A stretch of DNA of 64,000 bases from Porogramme epimiltina (GCA_900155495.1 FTLJ01000173.1:16513-80512); one strand, 5' to 3'. Shown: positions 11,710 to 24,287, counted from the first letter of the stretch. Notes: generated by a model not told the origin, from the letters alone. Translations and numbers: made by a program.

Positions 11710-12126
11710 TATCGTCTCACGTATCCAAGATGCTGCTGCCTCTCCCGTTCCAATGTTCAGCAGCATCAGGTAGTCACAAGGGGCCGAACACGCAATATGG
11801 TCCGGTTCGCCGGGTCGGAGCGTGCATAGACGCGACCACACAGACGGACCCCATTTCCGACATCCCCTCAAACTCTTCCAAATACAATCATTGATACTGT
11901 TGTTGTACGTCTCTACGATTTGCTCCTTATCGACAGACGTTCTCAATACCTATGCCGAACGACCCTTTCACGAACTGGGTATGCACAGTAGGGTCTCACA
12001 GGTATCGTACGAAGGTGTAGGATCGTCCGGATACTAGCTCTCGAGCGCATCTCCTATAACATTGCGTCCTGTACGAACTACTTGCTACAGTCGCTCAGAG
12101 ATATACGACAGTTACGACAACCCCAG
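11710..12126. other. Intergenic, no gene recognised
   Basis: Between the unknown plus-strand ORF and the 3' end of the amidase gene. Short frames only. Confidence 0.5.
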
Positions 12127-14393
12127 TCACTCGGGGAACACGCGCGTCCCGGTAGACACAGGCTTCACGATGCCCGCGTCTTGCAGCGCAGCGAAAAGGT
12201 TAAAGAGCATGAGGTCCTGTGAAATCTCGGCATGAGTGACGAAACAAAGCTTCGGGCGCTGGAGACGTACGCAGCCCTTCGCAGCGATGAAGCTGATGGT
12301 GACGGGGAGGAACTCCGTCTTGCCAGTGATCGTCGAGTTGTAGGAAGCTTCGCCGACTAGATGCCAAGCGATCAGACCTAGTTGGTTGGGGAGCGGAGAG
12401 CGGAGAACTTACTGGGGACGACCATGTCGGGCACCTCTCCATGGACGGCGATGCGACCGGCGGAGAAGCCAATAGGGGCGGAGGGTGAGCTGAAGGGAGC
12501 GTCAGCTGCGGTTCCGCGCGTTCGATAGAGGACCACACGCACCTGATGTACTGGTTACGATAGTTGGTCCGGCCGGAGCTCTGCGGGTACAAGAAGATCG
12601 AGTCCGAGCACGACGTCGCGTCTGTCTTGACGACCTCGCTCGAGAACCAATCCATGAACGCCGTCTTGTTGGCGATCGCTTGCTCCTTGCGTCCCGCGGG
12701 CAGCGCGCGGCCGTACGCCCAGCGCGCGAGCGGCGCGGGGTTGACAAACGGCGTGCGACCACCGTGCGCGGCACCGAAGTCCGCGAAGAACGGGTCCGCA
12801 ACGAGCGCGGTCTGGTCGAGCGTAATGAGGTCCGCGTACGTCGTCGACAGGAGCGTCTGCAGCGTCGGCGCGGGCACATCTGCGGGCTTGCTTGTGTTCC
12901 ACGCGGCAGCGAGGCTCAACTCCGTGCGGGAGACGTTGAGGAAGCCCTCGAGCTTCGTGATGAACGCGTTGAACGTCGCATCGGTGGTGCCCGCGGCAGG
13001 CGGGTTCGTGGTGAAGCTTGAGGAGAAGTAGTCGAGCGGGAAGATGATCTTCTTCGGGAACTGCGAGAACTGTAGGGGCGCGTCAGCAGGGGGCGCGAGC
13101 TTGGCAGACGTGCGCGTCACTCACCGAGGTGAAGTTGTCGTACCACCAGTTCCCCGCCGTCGCCCACAGCTTCGCGTCGCGCGAGAAGATTCCGGCGGTG
13201 TCCAGCTCAGGCGAGAGGGGCATAACGTCGTCGAGGACGACCGCGCCGTGTGAGGGGCGGTTGCCGAACACGCCGTTCACTCCGGCAGGCCCGCGCATGG
13301 ACCCGCCGGTATCGCTCCCGACAGCGAAGTCGAGCCATGGGTACGCGGCGACGGCGGTACCCGACCCGGTCGACGAACTGCTCCCGTCCTGGTACCCGTC
13401 CCCGCGCGGGTTGTACGGCGCGTGGAGGTCGACCCAGTCGTCCGTGGCGGTCTCCCCGTTCGCGAACTGCGACGTCTTCGACTTTCCGACGAGCACCATC
13501 CCGCCATCGAGGAGGCGCTGAATGGCGGGCGCGGTACGGTTCTTCTCCGGGTAGAGCTGGAAAAACGCGCGGTTGCCGCAGCCGGTGCGGAGCCCCTGGA
13601 TGTCGTAGATGTCCTTCACCGCGAGGCGCATGCCAGCGAGCGGCTTCTTCGCCGTAGGCGTGAAGTAGAGGCGGGACGGCACGCCAATCGTCTCCGTCGC
13701 GCCACCAGGGATGCGCGCGGAAAGGATCTGGTAGCCGCCATCGCCATCGGGAATGGTGCCATAGAGGAAGGACTGGTTCTCGTCGTTGTACAGACGGAGA
13801 GCTGGTGGAACCCAAGGGATGAGTCAACTAGCACAGCGGTATGGGTGCGTATGGGCGTACCTTCGAAAATGTTTCCGGTGGAAGGTTCCAAGAAGTACGG
13901 GCCGGAGGGAAGCGTCTTCGTCAGACTGACACCCAGAGGGTATTTCTTGGACAACAGGACGAAATCGACGCCGAACTTCTTCTGCGCGGAGCCAAGAGAA
14001 ACGCTAGGCAAGAGGCGCGTGCCGTTGTAGGAGACATAGATGCCTACAAGTCCCGTGAGTATTCGGCAGGCCCTGATCGCATGCTTGGGATGACATACCT
14101 GCGAGGAACGACTCGCTCCAGACATCATCTTTTGCGGACCAAGTGTCGATGGTCGCTTGAAGGGCATTCTGGTCGAAAACCGTCTTCGACGTGGGAATCA
14201 CCGAGAAAGGGATAAGCTCCCCGGAAGACTTCTTCGCCACCGCCAGAGCAAGCGCGTCGTGCAAAGCCGAAACGGGAGATGGAGGAACGAAGTACGAGAT
14301 GCCACCGAGGGTGAGCGTCCTTCCCGTCGACTGGATCGACGCTTGCGCGGCCGATACCGAGGCGAAGAACGCGAAGACAGCGAGCAGCTTCAT
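12127..14393 (-). CDS. Secreted amidase-signature enzyme
   Basis: Seven exons in phase (14099-14393, 13861-14043, 13125-13801, 12543-13069, 12413-12489, 12271-12356, 12127-12216) give 644 residues. Residues 1-18 are a signal peptide ([18 protein letters not shown]). The amidase-signature core is clear: catalytic Lys222 in RLAVKDIYD, the Ser-rich loop at 299-307 (GSSSSTGSG) with the cis-Ser, and the nucleophile Ser327 in [13 protein letters not shown]. The family hydrolyses amide bonds through a Ser-cisSer-Lys triad; the substrate here cannot be told. The N-terminal 200 residues before the core are an extension. The C-terminal exons keep [16 protein letters not shown] and [19 protein letters not shown] and end [17 protein letters not shown]. 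The signal peptide suggests action on extracellular or vacuolar amides rather than tRNA amidation. All triad residues are present. Confidence 0.88.
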
Positions 14394-14471
14394 CGCGTGC
14401 GTCTTGCGTGTCCTGGTGGAAGAGGAGTGGCCACAAGAACCCGAGCTGCAAGGGTCGTCGAACAGCGCACT

Positions 14472-14477
14472 CTTATA
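14472..14477 (-). promoter_or_regulatory. TATA box of amidase gene
   Basis: TATAAG on the minus strand, about 80 bases upstream of the ATG at 14393. Confidence 0.5.
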
Positions 14478-16206
14478 CGGACTTGTGATAGCCTTTAGGC
14501 CACCTGATTATATGAACGTTATCGTTCGGCGACATCGGCAGCATCGGCAGCAAAGGCTTGACGATCGACGTACCTGGACTTCGCCCGCCAAAACGTTGCG
14601 CGAGGCTTGTGGGTCATAGCGTCGGCCTCCCGCCTCCGAAGTGGTCGGGCGTGCGAAGGAGCGCACCAACACCGAGAGAGAAGGGGCGATAGTGACTTTC
14701 GAAGGCTGAGTGTTGTAACTGATAAGCAAGGGAGCACGCGCATATGAGAACTGCCGTCCTTATCGCCCCACCACGCGAGCATGATATGACTCACATTTAA
14801 TCCTCCCAGGGCCACCGCCGAGCACCCCAGCGCGCGCCACAAACGCGCCGCAAGAGTTGAACGTTCGTGTTTGGATCGTGACCGTGTCTGGGGCTGGTAT
14901 GTGTCTAGAACGCCAAGACCAAGGTTCCGGGCCGCGGGAGGCGGCCGTGTCGAAAATTACGCCAGGCACCCATCTTCAGCCAACTGAAGAGGAGCCTGAC
15001 ATATTGCACTACGGCCCTACAGAATATGAAGAGGTATCAGAAACTATCATATGAGTGTCACAAGTATTTGTCGTTCGCCGGGGTGCGACGAGGCGGCTGA
15101 GTCACGGTGTACATACCAAGGTTCACAGTGCTGCTTGAACGCAGCGCGGCTATACAGGATCAGCGCGAGGTAGTCTAACACGGTGTTCATGCATTTTTAA
15201 GTTTTCGTCTATAGATCGTGTACAATGCGCAGTCGTGGATGGCGAATATTTCACTGTATATCATTATCGCTTGTATAAGCACGATTTCGTCAATGGAAGA
15301 CAGATCTAGACAAATGTACTTACTAGAAGACCACAAGTGTACCCACACGCGCCGCCCTTACGCAGGAGTTAGGATACGGCGAAGCGCTTTGACCTTCGGC
15401 CCTGTGCCCGCTGAGAGGATGCTGAGGGAAGTGAACGTGGGCGGCAGTGGGAAGCGGCTCAGCTGAGGAGACACGTGGCACAGGGCGTCTCTGAGCCTAG
15501 AGCGCGTCGTGGGGCCACGTGGGCGCTTCCAATTCTTGACGTTCGGCGTTTGCCACTGCGCGCCGCCCGAGGTGGCCACTGAGTTGTGTACCTTGGTCGC
15601 CGGACCACGGTTTGCCAACTCCGCAACGCTAACAGAACCAACAGACTACACCAAGTCTCGGTGTGTCTTGACCATGCCACAACTTAAGTCGGACGAAAAA
15701 ACGGTGAGAAGGATCTGCGGCGAGATGCAAGACTCAACGCCTCCCTCAATGACGATCGCTTGGCGCAGAAATTCCATTCCAGTGGAGAGGCCCGCGAGCA
15801 TGACATCAGCTACTAACATGACAGAAGTCGAAATTTACGAGTGGATCGTGAGTGTGCCCATTAGTGGTAAACGTGTTGCCTGGTGGAGCGTGAGTTATAG
15901 GATGTTTCGGCTTTCATTTTGTTTGTCTGTCAATCGGCTTCGTTCATACAATGACATCGGCTAGAAACAAACACTGCTCCAGTTGCGAATCATGAACGTT
16001 GAACGGAGTCTCGACGTCACGACGACGGTGGTATATTAAGCGCTTACCTCCTTCCTTGTTCTGTCATGAGACCCACGTGGCATGCCCATGAACCTTGATC
16101 CCGATCTGGCACTCCCTTTCTCTGACCTGCTTCTCGCCTCTGGGTACCTTTGAAGGCTCTCGTCGGCAAAGTACAAGGCAGATGACTATTCTGGGGAAGG
16201 CCCGGA
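14478..16206. other. Long intergenic stretch, no gene recognised
   Basis: Frames up to about 150 codons occur (for example 15509-15964 plus) but none resembles a family or joins into a convincing spliced gene. Confidence 0.4.
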
Positions 16207-16212
16207 TATAAG
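16207..16212 (+). promoter_or_regulatory. TATA box of small secreted protein gene
   Basis: TATAAG 152 bases before the ATG at 16359. Confidence 0.4.
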
Positions 16213-16358
16213 AGGCCTTAGCCTGAACGCAATCATGCTGCGTTCGTTGACCGACCTCGCACTCACCCCCAATTGCCACGACTCCTCGTCCTCATCGAGC
16301 TCAAACGACTAAGGACCATATACCACGCATCTGTGATACCACCCCAATATCTAAGAAA

Positions 16359-16741
16359 ATGTACGCGCGCTCCGCACACATCCTCACGCTCCTTTTGGTT
16401 GCTACCTCCTCTCTCGGTATGTTCCATCACTCCTTCAGAAAACCCTGCTCTTACTTACCCCACCCCTGCCTAGTCGCGGCGTCTCCTGCACCCATAGATC
16501 CTCAGCTCGCAAACGTCATTGCGACGAACCGCAATGCTGCATGCTCAGGCCCCGAAGGCTGTGCAGGAGTGAGACACACCGTTACACTCTAACTTGAAGC
16601 TTCGGAACGCTTACCAGTGTTGGCACCCAGGCTGCCGGCGTCGTAAACACCGAAGACTCCCAAACATCTGGCGCTTCACGCCCCTTGGCTGTGTCCTCCG
16701 GAGTCGCTATTGTAGCTGTTGCCGTCGCCGGCCTTCTATAG
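16359..16741 (+). CDS. Small secreted protein with hydrophobic C-tail
   Basis: Three exons in phase (16359-16416, 16474-16568, 16631-16741) give 87 residues. It begins with a signal peptide (MYARSAHILTLLLVATSSLV, probable cut after AAS). A short polar middle follows with a Cys pair (ACSGPEGCAG). The end is a small-residue segment and hydrophobic tail, SGVAIVAVAVAGLL, directly before the stop. This layout (signal, Ser/Thr-rich linker, tail with no charged end) fits a GPI-anchored or tail-anchored surface protein. Introns are 57 and 62 nt. No family recognised. The evidence is the clean splice phase and the two terminal hydrophobic segments; the middle is too short to judge. Confidence 0.6.
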
Positions 16742-17390
16742 CCTTCAGTCACGCACCCTGATCACCACGCGCACAGGCGCACTATCATGATTGTCCACAG
16801 AGACTGCAGCTTGGACTGCTTGCATTCGTTACACCACGCTCGCCATGTACACACACTTAATAGCATTAGGACCTCAATAGCATCTGTAAGATACCACGCA
16901 GTATGAGTTTCGGTCGAGAAAGACGAAAATGAACGGTGAGCAGCTGCTCTGCTGGTATAAGCGCCGACCTCTGCGACGGCCCTAGGATGCAAATGGAGCT
17001 AAGTAGCAGCGAGATGCAAAGCGCCCCTCGTACCCTCCTTCGGAGGACAGTCCGGTGCATGTCATCCTCCAACGTGGTGGAAATACATCAAAGGTCGTAT
17101 TCTGACGCACTGGTCATACGTAAGCGGATCTTCGGGCGCCTCCATTGCCAGATTTGTCGTTGGTTCAGCGCCTAGTCGCGACTCATCTCAGTGCCTCTCT
17201 CCGCCAGCCGCACACATCGACCTGCACGACCATGCAGCGGACAGCCGTAGGGCTACGCGTTCAAACGGCAGGGAATGCGCCCCTGTGTGGCTTCCGGTGA
17301 GATATAAGCGCGCCCTGCCGCAACTCTGAGGCTCATCGCAAACTTCAGCTTCGTTTCCTCACAGCACGCTTTCGAAAACCTGACGTGAAG
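16742..17390. other. Intergenic, with TATA box near 17303
   Basis: No gene recognised. A second TATAAGCG-like site near 16955 precedes a short unrecognised frame (16936-17175). TATAAG at 17303-17308 lies 88 bases before the SDR start. Confidence 0.45.
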
Positions 17391-18816
17391 ATGGGAAACT
17401 CCTTTTCCGAGTTCAAGAAGTTTTGGCCAGCCATCGTGCAGTGGTATCCCCCAAAACCTAAGTTCAACGTCGACCAAATTCCCGACCTTACCGGACGAGT
17501 GGTCATCGTTACTGGTGAGTATCTTTCGCGCTTCGATGTACAACCTCTACCTTTATGCTGAGAGCGACACCTCCTATAGGCGGCTATGTTGGTATTGGAT
17601 ACGAAACTACCAAGGTATCCCAGCTGTATCCGCGTCTGACGGCATTGTGCTGACGCGAGAGTTCCGCTTTCAGGCCCTACTTCAGCATAACGCAAAGGTC
17701 TACCTCGCCGCGCGGAGCAAGGGGAAGGCCGACAAGGCGATTGCGTCGCTGAAAGAGCAGACTGGAAAGGAACCTACCTTCCTCGAGCTCGACCTGTCTG
17801 ACCTCTCCTCCGTCAAGCAGTGTGCCGAGGAGTTTCTGCGCAGAGAGAGCGAGCTCCACATCCTCTTCAACAACGCGTGAGCACTCATATACTTTCCCAG
17901 ATGCGCGCCTTCTTACTAGGTCTCGTCTATAGGGGCGTCATGTGGCCTCCCGTAGATATGTTGACCAAGGATGGCTACGACCTGCAGTGGGGCACGAACG
18001 TCGTAGGCCACTTCTACTTCACGGAGCTCCTGATGCCTGCGCTCATCGCGGGTGCTGCAACGTCGCCCGATCACCACGCGCGGGTAGTCACGACGTCCTC
18101 GAGTGGCGCGTACGGGGAGACGCTCCACTTTGAGACGTTCAAAGACGGCCCGGCGCGAAGGAAGATGACAACGGAGAAACTTTACTACCAGAGCAAACAC
18201 GTGCGTATCGCGGACATCTCACTCATATTCGGCTCTAGCGTGCTGGTACTGAATATAACCTCTCGTAGGGAAACGTTGTCGTCGCCCGGCAGGTCGCGAA
18301 GCGATACGGCGACAAGGGCATCATCTCGATCTCCCTCAACCCAGGTGCCCCCTCCGTGCCCTCGTTGCTCTGCGTGCCATCGCTGACTTCCGTCCGTGCC
18401 TGCTGTAGGCAACATCAAGAGCGAGCTGCAGCGCTACATCCCGACTGTAGGGAAATGGATCATGGTGCGTACGCGTACAGCCTCTCTGTGTCTTCCTACT
18501 CCCTTACGTGGAAGGTCATATTCTCACCGCAGAACACTCTTTTCCTATACCCGACGCCCATGGGCGCGCTCACCCAGCTCTACGCGGGGACGATGCCAGA
18601 AGCGCTCAATCACAACGGCGAGGTGCGTCATGGCCAGCTTGTGTGGGGCTCACCATCCGAAAGAGAGCTGATGGAACATGATATCACTCTCCTGATTTAC
18701 AGTTCATGATCCCGTTCGCGCGTTTTGGGAAGTGCAGGCCAGAGGCGTACGATGACGAAATCGGGGAGCGGCTTTGGAGATGGCTCGAGGCAGAGGTGGA
18801 GGCGCACCAGGGATAA
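17391..18816 (+). CDS. Short-chain dehydrogenase/reductase (NAD(P)-binding)
   Basis: Eight exons in phase (17391-17514, 17580-17614, 17674-17876, 17933-18200, 18269-18344, 18409-18464, 18533-18622, 18703-18816) give 321 residues. The Rossmann nucleotide motif TGGYVGIG is at 41-48. The NNAG turn is rebuilt by splicing exons 3 and 4 (ILFNNAGVMW). The active site has Ser in [11 protein letters not shown] and the Tyr-Lys pair Y205-x3-K209 (YYQSKHGNVV). [13 protein letters not shown] follows as in retinol-dehydrogenase/WW-oxidoreductase-like fungal SDRs. These reduce or oxidise small carbonyl or alcohol substrates with NAD(P)H; substrate unknown. The N-terminal 30 residues ([20 protein letters not shown]) are usual for this fungal subgroup. 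All catalytic residues are present. The TATA box is 88 bases upstream. Confidence 0.9.
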
Positions 18817-19146
18817 GGCGCCCAGTGCTTTCGGCTCTAGTCTCCGCTACCCGCTTCACCTCCACAAAGGTATCGCAGCGCTACTGCTTTCTGTTGACAC
18901 TTCATCGTAAAGATCCATTAGACCGCTGTGCCCACGCGATACAACCGGATCGTCACGTGATCACATCTCGGACAAACGACTTTCGCAACCTTTGGTGAGC
19001 TGAACAAAGAGGTTACACCAGGCAGATCCATATAGTTCGCGAAAGTTCTCGGTCTGTATCCAAACAACATCCCACCTCTCTCTCAGTCAGACCGAGTCGA
19101 CTACTACCCCCCAAAACACCCATCTATCGACTATACGAACACAATT
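18817..19146. other. Intergenic, no gene recognised
   Basis: Short frames only between the SDR gene and the doubtful small gene. Confidence 0.5.
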
Positions 19147-19462
19147 ATGGCATTCTCTAGCCTCATGAAAGCCGCCTTCGGCCTACTTTTCGGCTACGAC
19201 CTCGATGCGCGTGAGTAGCCCCGGTGCTCCAATACTGCGAGAACCCTTTGTTGACTCCAAGGTCATGCGCGCGCCAGTCATCACGGAGGACGAGACGCGA
19301 ATGCGTCATGACCGCGCGCTGGGGGCGCCACACGACGGAGACATCGGCGATGCGGAGTTCGACGCACTCGTGCTCGGACAGCCCGGCTTCTCGCTTTCTG
19401 GGCAGGTGCCTCATGCGCGTGCGATGCTGTCGTGGAGGCGGAAGCGGATGGGCGTGCTCTAA
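19147..19462 (+). CDS. Possible small two-exon gene, unknown
   Basis: A first exon, 19147-19210 (MAFSSLMKAAFGLLFGYDLD plus Ala), ends at a GTGAGT donor. The frame at 19205-19462 carries charged, gene-like sequence (REPFVDSKVMRAPVITEDE, then MSWRRKRMGVL-like end) and a stop. The only phase-compatible acceptor gives an intron of about 31 nt, shorter than the other introns in this window. Either the intron is unusually small, or the product is just the 85-codon frame from 19205, or this is not a gene. No domain recognised. Confidence 0.35.
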
Positions 19463-21094
19463 TGCACCTGGAGAGGTCTTAGGAGATAGTGGGGGGCCTG
19501 AGTACGGGGTCAACGTGATCCGGATGTTAATGCGTATGTATCTACTACAACACACATTATTCACGCACGCTGGTTCGGAATATGGAAGGAGCACCTCCCA
19601 AGACTGTCACATGTGGCGTAATCACCAGTTCGCCAATTTGCAGAGAACGTGAGGTGGTCCCATATGCCCATGACCTACATGGGTTACACAACGGGAGCCG
19701 AAGAGCGGTCCAGTGAAGGTCTGTCGTAGCAAGAGTGGTCCCACAGAAGCTTCCACCGCACGACGCGCCGGAATGTTGCGGGTTCATTAGAGAGCAGCCG
19801 CCCAGAATGACGAAGAGCTATGGGAGGGTGTTAGTGGAAGCGATGGCCTTGGTGCAATCGCAGTGGCTTGGTGGGACTGGGACTCGTGAAGGAGACAAGA
19901 GGAACGAGGACCGGTGATCATGAATCGTCCGATAAGGGCACGGGGACCGGAGGGCAAGTCATAGGGATGGAGAGAGGTCTGTTCACGCTCTGGGATGGAG
20001 GGGACGGTGTCGGTTTGGCTCTGTTTGGTCCCCACCACCTGCGCCCAGATTTGGCAACGCGCGCCCACACGTCTGGCTAGTTGGTAGTACCACCATGATC
20101 TGGGACGCGACACAAGTCCCCCAGGCGGAAGGAATGGTGATGTGCAATGAACATATGAACATAGAAATGTTCCGACTGCATCCAGAGAAAATGATTGCGC
20201 TACGAATGCAATGAGAATACCCGGATAAGCTTACGTGCTCCAAAGGAAATATCGTCGGAAAGGTGCACACTACCCCCTAGACTTCCGGGATTAATGGTGT
20301 TGGCAAATGCTAGTAGGTGTGCTCGCTCTAGATATCGGGTGTAGTAAGCAGGTTATCTATGTCGCAACTCAATTACCTCATCTCCAACGTCATTTGAGGC
20401 GTCGAGCAAGTTTCCCCCAAATACATCCAGACGAGAAAGCTCATCCTTTAAATGTATTGCAGTTATAGCCTGGTACCCGCACAAATATTTCCCCACCTCA
20501 GATCTTGTAGAGAACCGGACGTTTTGAGCTTGCGCTCTATGCAAGCGTTCACCTGCCTAACTCGACCCATGATAGAGTTGTGAATGAGGGTATTCGTTCA
20601 ACTTTTCTCATGTGGAAGTGAAAATGCTACACCCATAGCCCTTGTTAACCCATAACTCCACAGTCTCTGACGTAGATGCCCTTACTAATCAACGAGGCCG
20701 TAAGCGGTAGAGATGGCCATTCTATCATTTTGAGCAACGAGCTCACGCCTGTCATGGCTAATAATACAAACTTCCTCTCCCCCCTTGACTACTTTCTACG
20801 CGACATCGTCCAGTTGCTAAAACAATAATACACTGTCATAGCTCTCCGTGGTTACACCAGCATATTCATTCTGTTAATATCAAATGGATGATCCTTTACT
20901 CACTCAGCCTTTTCTCCTGCCTGGAATACGTGAGTTCTATGCTTATATCTTCGCTGTGATCATTACATTAAGTCAAGAACCTCGTTCTTCATTCCGCAGA
21001 GATTTAGAAACTATGATGCCTACGGCTGATACATGTCAGGAGAATTCCACACACCGGACTTTCAGTTGTCGCATCAATGTGCCTCTCCAAAGCT
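19463..21094. other. Long intergenic stretch, no gene recognised
   Basis: Read on both strands: frames are short and broken, with no repeat or RNA gene that I can support. Confidence 0.45.
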
Positions 21095-23385
21095 TCAAAC
21101 TTCAAAGGGCCAAAGGTGCACCTCCAGCATGTTCCCTGAACCACTGTCAAAATGACTTCTCGTAAGGGATATCTGAACGCCTTGAGGAGTTGTCCATAAG
21201 TCCCAGTAGCCGACGGGCCAGAGGTGCCATCGGCGAGTAGTTCCCTCCTCGACGTGATCCTCATTGCAGTCATGTGAAGGATATTTAGGATCCAACTCAT
21301 CCCCGTGCTGTACGGTGATGAATCGAGGGCCGAGGATGACTTCTTTGCGATCGAATGTAGCGTCTTGGCAATCCATAACCTGGTCGTATGTGCACCGACC
21401 CAGCGTGACAACGAAGTTCGATTCAAATCTCATCATGAACCCTAGGGAAATGGGGGAGCTTCCATCCCACCCATGCACTACCCGAGATGTTCCTTCCAGC
21501 TTGATTGAGTGTTTGTGCGAGAGAGCTGACAGCATTCCAGGCCCCACGCGGAATGGGGCCACAGGATCGAGACTAAGCCGACACAGACGGTCCTGGAGGT
21601 CTCCTATAAACCGTGGAGAGTATGGGGGTCGTTGAGAAATGTATATATCCATCCATGTGAAATCGAGGGGAGGATTCGCAGACTTTGGGTTGAGTGAAAT
21701 AATACGTAGACCTCTGGCGAGGGGGATGAAGAAGTCTACATAACATAACGTGAGCAAAACACAATCAAATCAATAGTACTCGGTATGGCCTGATGAATTA
21801 TACTCACTGCGTGGCCGAGTAGGGTCACGTCGGAGGAGAAGATACACCGCCAGCGCTTCGTTTGATGTCGAGGATGGAGAGGATTCGTCGCCGTTCGATT
21901 CACAGAATATATTCACTAGGATGTAATCATCGTCAGATTTGAAAGGTTTTGTGATAGGAAGGTGTGCCCGAATTCCATTTGGTGTTATATTAAACGAGGG
22001 GCTTTCAGCATCCTATGAGTAGGGGTAGAGGATGGATTTCGGGTTGGTTGAATAAATGAATAAATAGAGTATCATTGAGCGACACAGCGACTTACACTAG
22101 GAATAGCACACGGATCATTCTCCCATGTCCTTGTGGAGGTAATGCTTGAGAAGTAGAAATACGATGGTGCCGGTGCGAAAAGATACCCAAACTCAGGATT
22201 GCCCCAGCGTTCATCCTCATCCTCGTTGTCCTCATCCAAATGCTTGACTGCTTCTTCAAGGAGCGTCAGGTCCATATTCACAGTTGATTCTTCATCATAC
22301 CCATCGTCATACCACGCAATGAGGGAGGTGTCGGTCGACGTCCGCATGATCTCCTCCTGCAACCGGTAGAATGCGTTCCGGCCTTCTCCGTACAGGGTCG
22401 GTATGTTGATACCGAAGAGTCCAAATAGACAGTATGCTTCGTCTTCGACTCGCGTTGTTTGGCGATAGGCTGCCCAGGACATGCGCTCTGCAATACTCAT
22501 GTCCGTGATTTCTTTCTCAAATCTCAATACACTTGCGGGTGGACTTCCACCCGTGCCCCCTTCCATCTGGTATGCGAGCTCGTATTTGGTTCCGATGCGG
22601 GTCCAGTCGCTTGCCATGAATACTACGACCTTTGGTGCAATGAGTTCTTGCAATGTCCACCCACGTTTATGCCACACGCTGCTCCAGAGGCCTGGGGGTA
22701 TTTCACCTATGGTGGGCGCAGGTGGGACGTCACTGAGATATGCATAGCAGACCTCCGAGCGGGAGTAGTACTGGAACATGGAGTTGATAGCCTCAGTGAG
22801 CTCAGCGCTACTCGTCTTGTCGATGCAGCAAGTGTCTGCCCAGGCCCAATCGAATCCGTGTTCCTCAGCTTTAAGCAGGAACTTGCGGATTTTGGGGGAT
22901 AAGTGGTCGCGGGCGTCGGTCGGTAGGGAGGTGGAGACCATATCCTTCGGGACATTTTCGACGGGAGGATACTGCGTGATAAACGCGGGAACATGATGAG
23001 TAGAGAGCTGAGCCGTAAGACCTGGATCGCGTTCTTGGAGGGTAGAAACAAGTGCTTGCAGCTGAGCGGTAAGGTTCCGCACCTGTACAGAGAGGTCGTG
23101 TACCTGTGCAGACAAGGAAGAAATGGTCTTCTCTGGATCGTCGCGAGAAGGCGTAGGCGACGATGGAATGTTCTCGGTGCTGCGTGCCTTCTCCTGGCAC
23201 TCCTCGAAGACGCTCCGGACTTTTTGAAATGTGTCTTCCTCGTCAGGATCCTTGTCCACGTTGTTCCCCATATAATCTCGCATCGGATTCCCCCAGACGT
23301 GTGAGATGATTGCGTATCCACCAGGGACATCGTCCGGTTTCGAAAAGAACTTGAGTCCGGCGGTATGTGTATTTAGTAACCACAT
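21095..23385 (-). CDS. HET-domain protein, copy A
   Basis: Three exons in phase (22096-23385, 21808-22012, 21095-21735) give 711 residues. The start MWLLNTHTAGLKFF is typical of basidiomycete HET proteins and is shared with copy B. The HET domain, known from fungal non-self recognition, shows its three blocks: GYAIISHVWG (23-32), DWAWADTCCIDK (179-190) with the following SAELTEAINSMF, and KRGWTLQELIAPKVVVFM (240-257). Blocks 1 and 2 are separated by about 140 residues holding heptad-like sequence (SLSAQVHDLSVQVRNLTAQL). TTRVEDEAYCLFGLFGINIP and YGEGRNAFYRLQEEIMRTST follow, usual after HET. The last two exons carry a long beta-rich unknown region ending MLEVHLWPFEV. A role in incompatibility or cell death is inferred from the family, not shown. 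Confidence 0.9.
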
Positions 23386-24287
23386 GATACTGTAGGGCCA
23401 TGCTGTTAAGATGAAAAAAAGGGTCAAATAAGGAGAATAAAACTTGCGCTGGCAGTGGCCCAGGAGTGAGATCGGCTGGCGGCTTGCGATTACAACGTGA
23501 GTCCCTGATAAACTTGGCGGAAGACCTTGACAAAAGCTTTTGCAGAAAGTCTAGAGAGCTTTGGCAAAGTGGAAGTCGGGGAATCGAGACGATCCTGAGA
23601 CGAGACCGGGAGGGAGCTTGGTCGTGCACACAGAGAGACGGGCGTTACTGAGGCTTATCGATAACGGTGACCACAGCGAGGCTCTCTGCAGAGTTTAGCT
23701 GGCAGTTGATGCTGTCCCATCCGCCCGTCCACACCATAACTCCGCTCTGCCCGCTCGTGGAAGCCGCGTTAACGTTCATAACCCGACAGGAAACGTAAAA
23801 GAACCAGCACAAGCTGCACATGATCTGCTGCCCGCGTCTCCTCATATGCGCGCGCGACGTCCGGCAGTGATTCATAACACCACCCGCAAAGCCTCGTCCC
23901 TCGCAGGCGGGGGTTGACTTTCCTGAAGGTGGCTGAGGGCGCGGATATGGTCAAACATGTCTAGCAGACGTTTACGGTTGGCTATATCCCCACAACTTCC
24001 GCTTTCCGCCTTTTATTGTTATGGTAGTAGTATCATTCACTGTTCAGTCGGTGTTTAAACTTGAGGTATAATGATAGAATAGCGATACATTTTCACAACC
24101 TGTTTCTACACTGGCATATACTTTATATCAAGTGAAGGATCCTTCATTCCCAATGTTCTCCACCTGGGTAGAATTTCAAGATCATTACCTAGGTCTCCTC
24201 CATTAATATACAAGTCCCTTTTCCTCTTCTGCAGGTATCTATCGATCTATAACGGGATATCGCGATTCACAAGACTGGCACGTTATG
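23386..24287. other. Spacer upstream of HET copy A; duplicated
   Basis: No gene. About 23430-23800 is recognisably similar to 26630-26960 upstream of copy B (shared blocks near CAGAGAGACG, CTGTCCCATCC and CACTCGTGGGAGCCG-like sequence), so the promoter region was duplicated with the gene. Confidence 0.6.
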
